The notes under the pieces were generated by a model, which made no database searches, had not been told where the DNA came from, and worked only from the letters and a program-made list of their open reading frames with translations. This document shows, one piece after another, positions 11,906 through 21,919 of a DNA stretch of 64,000 nucleotides. The position numbers and the translations under genes were made by a program. This DNA is from Sinotaia quadrata (taxonomy: Eukaryota > Mollusca > Gastropoda > Architaenioglossa > Viviparidae): the NCBI GenBank assembly GCA_028829895.1, contig CM054177.1, positions 30,058,564 to 30,122,563 on the forward strand, written 5' to 3'. Every line of letters starts with the position of its first letter. The first letter of the stretch is position 1.

Positions 11906-12385
11906 CATATCGTTGATTTGTTAGAAATGAAAATGCGGTTATTATTTTAGCAGATAGAGCGAAATCAACGTCAATATTATGTCGGCGAGAAAATCTCTCG
12001 ACTGCAAATTTCGTTCGCATATTTTTGGTCAAGTGGAAAAGACATCCATGAATTGAGAATCTGGAAATATTGATCGCACTGTAAAAACGGCCTGTCCGAA
12101 ATTCAAAAAGATTGAAGCTGTATTGAGATTTGGCCCTGTTTCTTTGATGACTTCGAACATATTCTATATTTAGCACCTTCTTAATATTGCAATAAAACAT
12201 AGAGTACAGGTAGCACAAATTCTCTTTCAGTCATGATGGCATAATTTTGTGAGAAGAATGTTGGTGCAAAACTGAAAGCTCTGTCTACATAAAGTCTCTC
12301 CATTTGACTACTCATTTCAATAGTATGGAAAAGCGATTGTTATAATTTTCCCAGAATCCCAAAGTAAAATCTGTTTATTGATTTG
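11906..12385 (-). pseudogene. MULE transposase catalytic-core fragment
   Basis: Minus-strand pieces in several frames give LLWDSGKIITIAF, YVDRAFSFAPTFFSQNYAI, REFVLPVLYVLLQY, an in-frame stop, then ILNFGQAVFTVRSIFPDSQ and, after a frameshift, IHGCLFHLTKNMRTKF and DVDFALSAKIITAFSFL. In intact MULEs these correspond to the DG-T-F segment with the first catalytic Asp (still present as VDRAF), the TDFExA segment with the second Asp (here NFGQA, so Asp and Glu are lost), and the CxFH motif (kept as GCLFH). Loss of the second Asp plus stops and frameshifts make it inactive. Confidence 0.85.
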
Positions 12386-12406
12386 GTGTAGCATTATACG
12401 GTTGAT

Positions 12407-12695
12407 ACTATTCAGGTATACTGTTCAGGTATAATGTTCAGGTATACTGCTCAGGTATACTGCTCAATGTTCAGGTATACTGCTCAGGTATAATGTTCAG
12501 GTATACTGCTCAGGTATAATGCTCAGGTATAATGTTCAGGTGTAATGTTCAGGTATACTGCTCAGGTATACTGCTCAGGTATAATGTTCAGGTATACTGC
12601 TCAGGTACACTGCTCAGGTATAATGTTCAGGTATAATGTTCAGGTATAATGTTCAGGTATAATGTTCAGGTATAATGTTCAGGTATACTGTTTGA
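12407..12695. repeat. 13-bp minisatellite, about 22 copies
   Basis: Units alternate between gttcaggtataat and gctcaggtatact. It lies inside the MULE relic, between the zinc-finger part and the catalytic part, and has displaced the linker region. Confidence 0.97.
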
Positions 12696-12825
12696 TACTC
12701 TTTCTCTAGGCAGTGGAAGTGCTGCACGAAGGGCATTTCTTCCTTTTCGAATCATTTATTTTTAAATCTGCTTCATTTGTAGGCGTCTTTCTTTGAGCGG
12801 CCATTGTTGATTCTGTAAAGCATCG

Positions 12826-13071
12826 TTAAGTATTGCTGATGGGAGTTCGTTTGTTTCTACTGCCCGGTGTTTTCGTTCTCTGTAACTCCGGTTTCGGCCA
12901 CATCGCTGCCATGATAGTATTTGTACCACAGATCATCATCAGCTGTAGTGGAGTGGAGGCGAGCTTTGCATTCACTCGTTGCTGTGCACTGAACTTGTCA
13001 AATATGTATGAGTAACCCTCCAGTAACAATTTCTGTTTGCCATGCTTCGTGTTCACGATTTCTATTTCCAT
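12826..13071 (-). pseudogene. FLYWCH-type zinc-finger part of the MULE transposase
   Basis: The minus frame starting at 13071 reads MEIEIVNTKHGKQKLLLEGY, then SYIFDKFSAQQ. After a one-base shift near 12975 it continues ECKARLHSTTADDDLWYKYY then HGSD. FLYWCH domains have the pattern G-K-x-L-L-V-D-G-Y ... W-x-C ... C-K-A-R ... H-x-H; most of these positions are visible, but the frame break and a missing W-x-C show decay. A start codon at 13069-13071 is plausible as the original transposase start. Confidence 0.75.
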
Positions 13072-13127
13072 TTCCGTATGAAGTGCTAAATCAATTTATC
13101 TCACTGACTGACTAATTTTTTGGGGGG

Positions 13128-13163
13128 AGGCACTTCCGGCTTTCACCGATTTCGCGCAGGGAC
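13128..13163 (-). repeat. Dispersed GC-rich motif, copy 1
   Basis: Minus strand reads ctgcgcgaaatcggtgaaag then ccggaagtgcctccccc. Related copies lie at about 14237-14285 and 27846-27885. Its place just upstream of the MULE start suggests a transposon end, but an ETS-like promoter site (cacttccgg) is an alternative reading. Confidence 0.45.
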
Positions 13164-13644
13164 AAGGGGTGCGTGGGAGAGGGGGGAGTTAGACGCTAGT
13201 CTATCAATAGTAGGCTGGCAAAATTCGCTCCTCTGCTTTTTCATTCAAAAACATCCGTACACGGGTCCAGGAGTGAGTTTTTCTCCTTGGCTTCTATCTG
13301 ACCCGCACAGGTCTTCAAAGAAGCCATTCACGCCGCCTAGTGATGCTGAATAAGGGCACTAGAATATCAAACTAGTCTGGCGAATAACTAGTTATCCTTA
13401 CTCCGCATGTAACTACTTGTCTAGTTTTGAGGAGTGGGTATTTGTAGTTTTGAAATTTAGGACGTTTATTTTTAACGCGGCCTTGACCCACTTCTTGTAT
13501 TAGAAGGTACAGGAGACTAATCTATCATTTAAATTAGTTCTTAATTCTAGGTTATTACTGGTTAATGCCCTTGCATTGCATTGTAGTATTCTGAAGTTTT
13601 GTGCCATTTTGACCTATTTTTGTTTTATTTCCTAATGTTTATAG
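13164..13644. other. GC-richer unique stretch upstream of the MULE coding relic
   Basis: Less AT-rich than the surroundings, with several overlapping ctag sites at 13360-13430. A 77-codon plus-strand frame ends at 13353 but has no splice or homology support. It could be the long terminal repeat region of the MULE or unrelated unique DNA. Confidence 0.4.
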
Positions 13645-13738
13645 TCCTTTAGAGGAGATTGTGGAGAAAATGGTTAATGGCGGGGATCTTGAAAATGCAG
13701 CGAAGCACAAGAAAAAAACTCCACCTGTTTTAGTTTAG
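13645..13738 (+). CDS. Possible terminal exon, unknown protein
   Basis: A strong plus-strand acceptor (long T-rich tract with a cctaat branch-like site, then tttatag ending at 13644) opens a frame that, after one base, reads PLEEIVEKMVNGGDLENAAK then HKKKTPPVLV and stops at TAG 13736-13738. Composition is unusually protein-like for this AT-rich region: an acidic/amphipathic stretch, then a lysine patch. There is no upstream exon in view that I can join to it and I do not recognise the protein. A decayed gene copy or chance are alternatives. Confidence 0.35.
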
Positions 13739-14160
13739 CTTTTGTCGAACGAGTTTTATTTCTTTTTAATATTTGCTCAACTGTTGAATGTTTTATTGTG
13801 GGTCTGCAACGTCATGGACCTCTGAGAACTTTGCTTCTTTCAGAGGAAACGATTCGGCATCAAGCTTTTAATGTACCTGACGGTTACTCGTTTTCAAATA
13901 TTTACTTGTGTCTTTTAAGTTCGGAATCATTTCTTTCCTTTATTTAATAGTAAAATTCTATTTACACACACTTTCCACAGAAACTTTGATTTGACAATAA
14001 CTTGCGTATTTAACAATACCAATACTTTTCGTGGCCTATGTAAATATATGAAGGAAAGGGTTACGTCTCTGGCATTCAAACCGAAGAACGGTGAAGCTTG
14101 ACTATAGAACAATAACAATAAAGAGATTAAAGAGACGAGTGCGAACTTAAACTATAGTAA
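13739..14160. other. Unique AT-rich stretch
   Basis: Would be 3' untranslated sequence if the exon at 13645 is real; an AATAAA occurs near 14117. Nothing else is identifiable. Confidence 0.4.
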
Positions 14161-14466
14161 ACCAGGTGTTCATCCATGTAGACAGGAACATGAGTGAATT
14201 TTATTTAACCCGAGTGGGCCATGTAGACAGGAATACTTTCGCGAAAGCGGCGGAAGCCGGAAGCGTTCCCCACATTAACAACAAATAGACAGGAATATGA
14301 GTTAATTTTATTTAACCCGAGTGGGCCATGTAGACAGGAACATGAGTGAATTTTATTTAACCTGAGTGGGCCATTTAGACAGGAGCATGGGCAAATTTTA
14401 TTTTAACCTGAGTGGGCCATGTAGACAGGAGCATGGGCAAATTTTATTTAACCTGAGTGGGCCATG
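14161..14466. repeat. 45-bp minisatellite interrupted by a GC-rich insert
   Basis: Core is gtgggccatgtagacaggaa followed by tgagtgaattttatttaacc. About five copies. Between the first and second lies a roughly 50-bp non-repeat insert (14237-14285) that matches the dispersed GC-rich motif seen at 13128 and 27846. Confidence 0.9.
14237..14285 (+). repeat. Dispersed GC-rich motif, copy 2
   Basis: Reads tcgcgaaagcggcggaagcc then ggaagcgttccccacattaac. It sits inside the 45-bp array and disturbs its period, so it looks inserted. Confidence 0.45.
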
Positions 14467-14550
14467 GCATAGGTGACCAGCATACGTGGGCGGGCAGGAA
14501 TCCGACAATGTAAGAGTCATTGAAAGAACTGGCACTCAGCATCGCTTGAT
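14444..14550 (-). CDS. Possible alternative terminal exon of the minus-strand gene
   Basis: A very good minus-strand acceptor (cagccctcccgtctcttag, AG at 14552-14551) is followed by a phase-1-compatible open frame, QAMLSASSFNDSYIVGFL then PAHVCWSPM, ending at TAA 14444-14446 inside the flanking minisatellite. It could be joined to the donor at 21415. The available donors inside it are not phase 1, so it cannot feed the exon at 342-505; at best it is an alternative last exon. Confidence 0.22.
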
Positions 14551-14940
14551 CTAAGAGACGGGAGGGCTGGTGTCTTATTAGACAGGTCCCACAAAAATGC
14601 AACAGTCGAGTTTGGAAAGCTCACTTTGGTAGGAAAACTCAGCGACCGTGTGAGAAAAAAGTTAAAAATTCAAATTACATGTTGTTGTTTATTTCTTGAA
14701 CTGAGTGAATAAGGAAAGAACATTCATTTATGATGTTGTATGGTTAATATTAATTTTATTTCAAAGATCGATACGGGGTAATTAAAATGAAATAGCAATA
14801 TGAAGAGAAGAAATTTAGGGGAATTCCCTTTTCTGTAGTACACAGTTCCAGCTTTAGCATCCAGTTTCATACTTCCCGGATTTTTCAGTTATTTGTCTAA
14901 TTGAAGTCTGTAGAACATGTCATTACTAGACATAGAACAT
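14551..14940. other. Unique AT-rich stretch
   Basis: No gene or element identified. Confidence 0.5.
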
Positions 14941-14944
14941 CAAT

Positions 14945-15298
14945 GAAACTCTATACACGCATTGGCACTACAAGCAAACCTTTTATAACCAGTTCAATAC
15001 AGTACTGGTTTGGTACTACAAGTATGCCCAATATAACTCTACGCGCGTATTGGCGATAAAACACCGACCTGTACAACAATATAGGCACGTGATGAGGACG
15101 CAAGCAAACCTTTATAGCAGATCTTGGCACGTATTGGTGACGCAAGCAAACCTTTATAGCAGATCTTGGCACGTATTGGTGACGCAAGCAAACCTTTATA
15201 GCAGATCTTGGCACGTATTGGTGACGCAAGCAAACCTTTATAGCAGATCTTGGCACGTATTGGTGACGCAAGCAAACCTTTATAGCAGATCTTGGCAT
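14945..15298. repeat. 42-bp minisatellite, 5 good copies with degenerate leader
   Basis: Good copies at 15098-15298 with core gcaagcaaacctttatagca and gatcttggcacg. The period of 14 codons keeps frames open on both strands (78-115 codons); they are artefacts. Confidence 0.95.
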
Positions 15299-15456
15299 GC
15301 CTCTTGTGCTATGGAGTTAATTCTCAAAAGTCTCTTACCTTTTGTTTCTTGGGCTTGACGCTGGCCGGGATGACAGGTGACCCTGTCTGGTCTAAGGCGG
15401 CGATGGAACTGAAGACCAGGGATGATAGTGTTGATCTCCGTTCCCCTATCCGTGGT

Positions 15457-15705
15457 CGGGGCGCTTTGAGATCAGTCGTACGAAGCAGAGAAAGAAAGAC
15501 ATTACAGTCAAGTATAAACGGGGCGCTTTGAGATCAGTCGTACGAAGCAGAGAAAAAAGGCATTACAGTCAAGTATAAACGGGGCGCTTTGAGATCAGTC
15601 GTACGAAGCAGAGAAAGAAAGACATTACAGTCAAGTATAAACGGGGCGCTTTGAGATCAGTCGTACGAAGCAAAGACATTACAGTCAAGTATAAAAGGGA
15701 CATTT
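15457..15705. repeat. 62-bp minisatellite, about 4 copies
   Basis: Core is cggggcgctttgagatcagt and cgtacgaagcagag. One copy has a short internal deletion at about 15672. Confidence 0.93.
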
Positions 15706-15776
15706 TGAAAAAGTTATAAATATTTATGTTGCGACTTCCAATTACCGGAAACGATGGGTGCTTAATTTAAATGCAA

Positions 15777-16082
15777 ACCTTGTCATTGAAAGTAAGGTAC
15801 TCTAAATGTCTGTAAGACACACACCTTGACATTGTCATTGAAAGTAATGCACTCTAAATGTCTGTAAGACACACAACATGGCGTTGTCATTGAAAATAAA
15901 GTACTCTAAATGTCTGTAAGACACACACCTTGACCTTGTCATTGAAAATAAAGTACTCTAAATGTCTGTAAGACACACACCTTGACCTTGTCATTGAAAA
16001 TAAAGTACTCTAAATGTCTGTAAGACACACACCTTGACCTTGTCATTGAAAATAAAGTACTCTAAATGTCTGTAAGACACAG
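15777..16082. repeat. 52-bp minisatellite, about 6 copies
   Basis: Core is ctaaatgtctgtaagacaca and ccttgtcattgaaaataa. Confidence 0.95.
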
Positions 16083-16400
16083 CAGCAGCGTGATGTAAAG
16101 TTAATATTATGTAGACACCAGACCGACATTGAACAGATTGTAAAATGCTTATAAAATTGAGCCGATAATAATACCAAAAACACCAACAACAGCAGTAGCA
16201 ACCTTAACAACTTGAAAACATTTTAGACGCATGTGTTTAAACACAGTAGTAAACATCTTTGTAAAACAGCATTTAAAAATATGTCTGCTGACATTGTATA
16301 GGTTACTACTTCTTTCTATTTCACTTTTTCTTGAGAAATGGAACACAATGAAATTGCAATGTTTTTTGTTTAGTAAATCGTTGAGGGATTCATTATTCTA
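16083..16400. other. Unique AT-rich stretch
   Basis: A 65-codon minus-strand frame at 16149-16346 is simple-composition and unsupported. Nothing else. Confidence 0.45.
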
Positions 16401-16948
16401 CTAAGTAAATAAACACAGATCATATTGTACGCTTTAACTAAACAGTGATCAGACTGTACACTATAAATAAACACAGATCACACTGTACACTATAAATAAA
16501 CACAGATCACATTGTACATTATAAATAAACACAGCTCACATTGGCCGGACGACATACGCTATGAATAAACACTGATCACAGAGTAACTATAAATAAACAC
16601 AGATCACAGAGTAACTATAAATAAACACAGATCACAGAGTACACTGTAAATAAACACAGATCACAGAGTAACTATAAATAAACACAGATCACACAGTACA
16701 CTGTAAATAAACACAGATCACAGAGTAACTATAAATAAACACAGATCACACAGTACACTGTAAATAAACACAGATCACACAGTACACTGTAAATAAACAC
16801 AGATCACACAGTACACTGTAAATAAACACAGATCACACAGTACACTGTAAATAAACACAGATCACACAGTACACTGTAAATAAACACAGATCACACAGTA
16901 CACTGTAAATAAACACAGATCACACAGTTCACTGTAAATAAACACTAT
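16401..16948. repeat. 28/29-bp minisatellite, about 19 copies
   Basis: Core is aaataaacacagatcacaca with gtacactgt; early copies have gagtaactat instead. The unit carries AATAAA on the plus strand, so the array is a string of poly(A)-signal hexamers. Confidence 0.95.
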
Positions 16949-17087
16949 TCGTCCCTTTCCTGCAGAGCGTTTGGACAGTTAGGTCGCCATTGTTGTCGTC
17001 AAATCCAACTGATCCATTGCGGGAATATGTTCAAACCAAATCTAAGGTGTACAAAAATAAATAAACCTGACCTTAATTAACAGTGCA

Positions 17088-17335
17088 CACCATAGAGCTC
17101 ACTGCACAGAGCTGCCTCCATAGAGCTCACTGCACAGACAACAGTGGCATTGAATAGAACTTATTGCAAAAACAACAGTTCCATTGAATAGAACTTATTG
17201 CAAAAACAACAGTGGCATTGAATAGAACTTATTGCAAAAACAACATTACCTCTGAATAGAGTTTACTGCAAAAAAAACCAAACAACAGTTACTTTGAATT
17301 GACTTACTGCTACACACTACTATCTTATTGACACT
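17088..17335. repeat. 34-bp minisatellite, degenerate
   Basis: Core is ttgaatagaacttattgcaa and aaacaacag. It shares the gaatagagcttactgca motif with the array at 17606-17770. A (TTA)n run lies just after at about 17355-17380. Confidence 0.85.
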
Positions 17336-17394
17336 GATACACACTGTTTCCTGTTATTATTATTATTATTATTATTATTAACAATTGACTCACT

Positions 17395-17605
17395 GCTACA
17401 TACTATTGGCTTATAGTAATTTGATTTACTGTCAAATAATAACATGGCTTATAGTCAGGCGATTTACTATCACATAATAGCAAGGCTTTTAGTCATTTGG
17501 TTTACTGTCACATAGTAACATGGCTTATAGTAGTTTGGTTTACTGTCACATAGTAACATGGCTTATAGTAGTTTGGTTTACTGTCACATAGTAACATGTT
17601 TCTAG
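17395..17605. repeat. 38-bp minisatellite, about 5 copies
   Basis: Core is taacatggcttatagtagtt and tggtttactgtcacatag. Confidence 0.9.
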
Positions 17606-17770
17606 ACAGGCGATTTACTGCACAAACAGTTTGGTTGAATAGAGCTTACTGCACAGACAGTTTGGTTGAATAGAGCTTACTGCACAGACAGTTTGGTTGA
17701 ATAAAGCTTACTGCACAAACAACCGTGCCTTTAAATTGAGCTTACTGCCCACAAAATATAGTGCTCTTAA
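17606..17770. repeat. 31-bp minisatellite, about 5 copies
   Basis: Core is gtttggttgaatagagctta and ctgcacagaca. Confidence 0.9.
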
Positions 17771-18100
17771 ATAAAAGTGCACACTGTTTAAGATGACAAA
17801 CATTAAGTAGGCGCCAGAAGGGCTGACTGCTACAACCACCTCTAATAGAAAATTTAGAAACATGCATTTAAAAAATACACAGTGTGAGGGGCAATTTATA
17901 TTTAAATACATTCATTTTATTAAGAAGAATTTGCTGACTTGAATGATATAGAGATCTGTAGTGTGAACAGGACGAGATAAATATAAATTGACTGACTTTA
18001 GGATTTCGCTTTAAATACTAGCGCAAAAATTGTACACACCACCGTTCACATGAAGAAAGCATACTATAGTCTCATGCGCAAACATTTAGGTACAGAAATT
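17771..18100. other. Unique AT-rich stretch
   Basis: Nothing identifiable. Confidence 0.5.
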
Positions 18101-18330
18101 AAAATAAACACACACATAAACACACACACACTGACATAAGACACTAAAATAAACACACACATAAAGACACACACACACACACACACACACACTGACATAC
18201 GACACTAAAATAAACATACACATAAACACACACACTGACATAAGACACTAAAATAAACATACACATAAACACTGACATAAGCATACATCCACATAAACAT
18301 TGATATAAATAATTTATGTAAAACACGCTT
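18101..18330. repeat. CA-rich minisatellite with unit cactgacataagacactaaa
   Basis: About four irregular copies, merging with a short pure CA run at 18168-18190. Confidence 0.85.
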
Positions 18331-18481
18331 AACGCATAAACGAAATATTCATATCAGCACAAACATAGATATAAACATAAGCATAAAAAATATAAGACAA
18401 ACAAATATAAACAAATAAGACATAGGCACACACATAGGTAAAAACATAAGCATAAAAAACATATTTACACATAAGCCAAAC

Positions 18482-18945
18482 ATTGTTATGAACATAAGCA
18501 CAAACAGTTACATAAATACGCGTTCACATGACCACATTTAAATAAGCACAAACATTTACATAAATACGCGTTCACATGACCACATTTTTCAATAAGCACA
18601 AACATTTACATAAATACGCGTTCACATGACCACATTTAAATAAGCACAAACATTTACATAAATACACGTTCACATGACCACATTTCAATAAGCACAAACA
18701 TTTACATAAATACACGTTCACATGACCACATTTTTCAATAAGCACAAACATTTACATAAATACGCGTTCACATGACCACATTTTTCAATAAGCACAAACA
18801 TTTACATAAATACACGTTCACATGACCACATTTAAATAAGCACAAACATTTACATAAATACGCGTTCACATGACCACATTTTTCAATAAGCACAAACATT
18901 TACATAAATACACGTTCACATGACCACATTTAAATAAGCACAAAG
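18482..18945. repeat. 45- to 49-bp minisatellite, about 10 copies
   Basis: Core is taagcacaaacatttacata with cgttcacatgaccacattt. Copies differ by the presence or absence of ttc at the junction (cacatttaaataag versus cacatttttcaataag) and by acgcg/acacg; the two forms alternate irregularly. Confidence 0.95.
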
Positions 18946-18974
18946 TTTCCAAATAAATTCTAATATTTTCTCAT

Positions 18975-19100
18975 AACTTACATCACAGTCACATACACAG
19001 AATCACTAAAAGATATACTAAAATTTACACACACAAAGACACATACACAGAATCACTAAAAGATATACTAAAGTTTACACACACAAAGACACATATATAC
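18975..19100. repeat. 50-bp duplication
   Basis: Two copies plus a partial one of cacatacacagaatcactaa with aagatatactaaa. Confidence 0.85.
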
Positions 19101-19888
19101 CTACACACTCAGGGAGAGATTCTCTAACATTTATACAGCTTTCCTATAAACACAAACTGACATAAACAACAACAGTGAATTAACAGAAACTTCCACAAAA
19201 GCAGGAATATTCACTTGCAAGCATAAAATCAATAATGTAATGCATAAAAGCAAACATTCACATTTACAACACCATTATGCAGTTAAAAGCAAAGAAGAAT
19301 TTCATCTCCATAATAATACTTCTCAACACAAACCTATATGACAAAAAGAAATTCATAGAAAAAGTACCCACATTATCGGAAACAACGTCATATTTACAAT
19401 CTGTAACAGAAATAATCAAGTTTTTTCTTTCTTTCTTTCTTTCTTTCTTGAAAAATATTAAGTCTTGTCAGACAGCTGTCCTAATGATCACGTGATATCG
19501 CTAAAGCATCCAAAAGGCGAGAATGTAATGTTCAGGATATTACGTCAGAATATATCGTGTGGATGCGTAGAATGTATGAATGAGTAGGATGAAAGAATGA
19601 ACTAGAGTTGAATGTGAAAAAGTAAACGGGGTAGAAATTATGTTCGAATAAAGCAGTCGCCAGTACACCTACTAGTACTAGTTAACGTCATGTGTATATA
19701 TAGAAGTAGATAGAGGAAATTAACTCCACGACGACAAGGTCATTAATGGGAACTATATATTGAAGAGATCTTATAAACCTATGTCGGAGGGGGGAGGGAA
19801 GGTAATTTTCTCCATGTTGTGTGAGTGAAATTTTTACTTGTATTCTTCAATAAATAATATTATAACAAATGAATGATATGTGCTATTA
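19101..19888. other. Unique AT-rich stretch
   Basis: A short TTTC run lies at 19427-19450. No exon seen on either strand. Confidence 0.5.
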
Positions 19889-20219
19889 ATGCTGCAGTGT
19901 AAAAATGCAACACTGTTCATTTCCAATGTAAAAATGCAACACTGGTCATTTCCAATGTAAAAATGCAACACTGGTCATTTCCAATGTAAAAATGCAACAC
20001 TGGTCATTTCCAATGTAAAAATGCAACACTGTTCATTTCCAATGTAAAAATGCAACACTGGTCATTTCCAATGTAAAAATGCAACACTGGTCATTTCCAA
20101 TGTAAAAATGCAACACTGGTCATTTCCAATGTAAAAATGCAACACTGGTCATTTCCAATGTAAAAATGCAACACTGGTCATTTCCAATGTAAAAATGCAA
20201 CACTGGTCATTTCCAATGT
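19889..20219. repeat. 29-bp minisatellite, about 11 copies
   Basis: Very uniform unit, aatgtaaaaatgcaacactg plus gtcatttcc. The only frequent variant is tgttcat for tggtcat. Confidence 0.97.
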
Positions 20220-20640
20220 TTCAGAGATGACATACGTCGATCTTTGATGTAATTTCAGTTGAGTTGAATGAATTGTACAAAGTCATCATTTTACGTGCCA
20301 CTCAGGAGGGGCGGGCGGGGGGGGGGCTGCTTAACAAGTACAGACTGTTCTAGACTATAATGTCAAGTTTACAGCTGATAGGATTTTTTTAAAACAAAAA
20401 TTGTTTGTGTAACCCAGGCAGAGATGTTGCTTTAAATAATATTAACAATTTATCTTGATTGCAATAACTCATTATAACCCCCGGGAGTATTAACAAGTTA
20501 ACATCTTTATTGCAATAGGCTTTGCATGCGGAATTAGTCTGCATGGTTTAGCTTGCCTGAGAGTCGGTTACACAGTCAAACTTATAAATAAACATACAAA
20601 GATAAAACAAATTCATAAATTCATGCATATAAACCAAACA
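20220..20640. other. Unique stretch with a G-rich run
   Basis: A ggggcgggcggggggggggg run at 20308-20327 could form a G-quadruplex. No gene was found. Confidence 0.45.
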
Positions 20641-20997
20641 TGCTCTTGATAAACAATAACATACAAATGAATAGTGACGTGCATGCACACACACATGCAT
20701 GTACACGCACGCACGCACATGAATAGTGTCGTACATACGCACGCACACGAATATTGACGTGCACTCAAACACACATGAATAGTGACGTGCATGCAAATAA
20801 ATACAAATATGCACCTAAAAATACACTTGAAACTAACTTGCACAAAATGCAACTGTGCACATTAATATATACAAATACATGCATTTAACAATACACACAT
20901 AAATTTATAACATTAACATACACACACGCACACACACACACACGCACACACACACACATACACACACACCCACTGAATAGAAATGCAAGCGTACAAC

Positions 20998-21043
<46 letters not shown>

Positions 21044-21144
21044 TAAATATGATGTATATATATATACACACATATGCCTATATGAAACTGAACTTAAACA
21101 CATGTACATATAATTTACATAAATACCCATGAACACATACATAC

Positions 21145-21179
<35 letters not shown>

Positions 21180-21300
21180 TATATACACATATATATATAT
21201 ATAAACCATATTCGTATATACACAAGCACAGACACAAACATACACAAAACACGCGCATATTAACACACCTATAGATGAAATACAAAGTCACAAATCCACC
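20641..21300. repeat. CA-rich and ACGTGCATGC-rich low-complexity region
   Basis: An imperfect repeat around gaatagtgacgtgcatgca lies at 20660-20800. CA microsatellite blocks lie at 20920-20968, 21000-21040 and 21130-21180, and a TA run at about 21189-21203. Cys/Val-rich minus-strand frames are artefacts. Confidence 0.85.
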
Positions 21301-21414
21301 TACTAACCATATGCACAAACACGTATAAAATACACAGAAGCAGGAACAAATGACTGCCTATTACATCCAACCACTCCAGTTGTCACCAAGTACAGGACAC
21401 GTGAGCCATTTTAC

Positions 21415-21588
21415 CTTCAGGTGATGCTACAACTCCCCCGCCCTGCAACTCGGCCAACGAATGGCTACGTCTGTACGGGGCAGGAAGTTCCTTCGTTCGT
21501 CCGGCAACGTCATAGCTCGTGCGGCGTGGGACTCGTGGACCAAGCACGCGCGAATCGTCCACTTCTACCGTCTCCGAGTCCGAGAAAT
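21415..21588 (-). CDS. Exon of minus-strand membrane-protein gene: cytoplasmic tail, second exon
   Basis: The minus-strand acceptor tttacacgcag (AG at 21590-21589) and donor GAAG|gtaaaa (donor G at 21414) bound a 174-bp exon that is phase 1 on both sides and fully open. It begins FSDSETVEVDDSRVLGPR, an acidic Ser-rich stretch resembling casein-kinase-2 sites, then has PRRTSYDV, PYRRSHSLAEL and ends near VVASPE. Two more R-R-x-S basophilic motifs extend the pattern of the previous exon. It is clearly less AT-rich than its surroundings. The role is inferred from context only: regulated cytoplasmic tail of a single-pass membrane protein. No family is recognised. Confidence 0.8.
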
Positions 21589-21919
21589 CTGCGTGTAAAT
21601 ATCAAAACAAAAACATCACTTAGCAACAAATGGATGAATTCCGTGACAATATACCTACTGGATGACTGTTTGGCGGAGTAAACTTGCCTATCCCTATTTC
21701 TATATTTAATTGTTATATAAATTCTTAAATGTCAAAGTAACCCGACCTCGGGCACTGCTTATCATGATAATTTACTTGATAATGATAATGTCAAGAGTTT
21801 CAGATTGTAAAGAAATTAATGACTAACTTTTTGTAAAAAAATCCGAACGAGTACAACTAATCAAAACAACAACTCAATTACGCTGACCCAAGAAACAAGA
21901 TGAATATTGAAGTCTTTAC
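21589..21919 (-). other. Short intron of the minus-strand gene
   Basis: 331 bp of AT-rich sequence bounded by GT at 21919-21918 and AG at 21590-21589. This is by far the shortest intron proposed for this gene. No repeats. Confidence 0.75.

Larger units (their letters stand above)
10340..13160 (-). mobile_element. Degenerate Mutator-like (MULE) element with FLYWCH-type transposase
   Basis: Minus-strand translation recovers, in the right order, the parts of a metazoan MULE transposase. From high to low coordinate these are a FLYWCH-like zinc finger (about 13071-12870), the block LLWDSG...YVDRAFSFAP (about 12367-12260), VLPVLYVLLQY (about 12210), FPDSQ and GCLFHLTKN (about 12060-12015), FED-I-VGR (11685-11662), LPDVWSVFKRTL and RTNN...HPTVWKFIDEIR (10560-10390). 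The frame is broken by frameshifts and stops and interrupted by four minisatellites, so the element is dead. Outer limits are uncertain: the GC-rich motif at 13128-13163 recurs elsewhere in the window and may belong to its terminal repeat. The domain order is known for MULEs; assignment is by my reading of the translated motifs, not by a search. Confidence 0.85.

Noticed and set aside
13120..13353. 77-codon plus-strand frame starting MGGGTSGFHRFRAG
   Set aside because: No splice sites or homology; starts inside the dispersed GC-rich motif.
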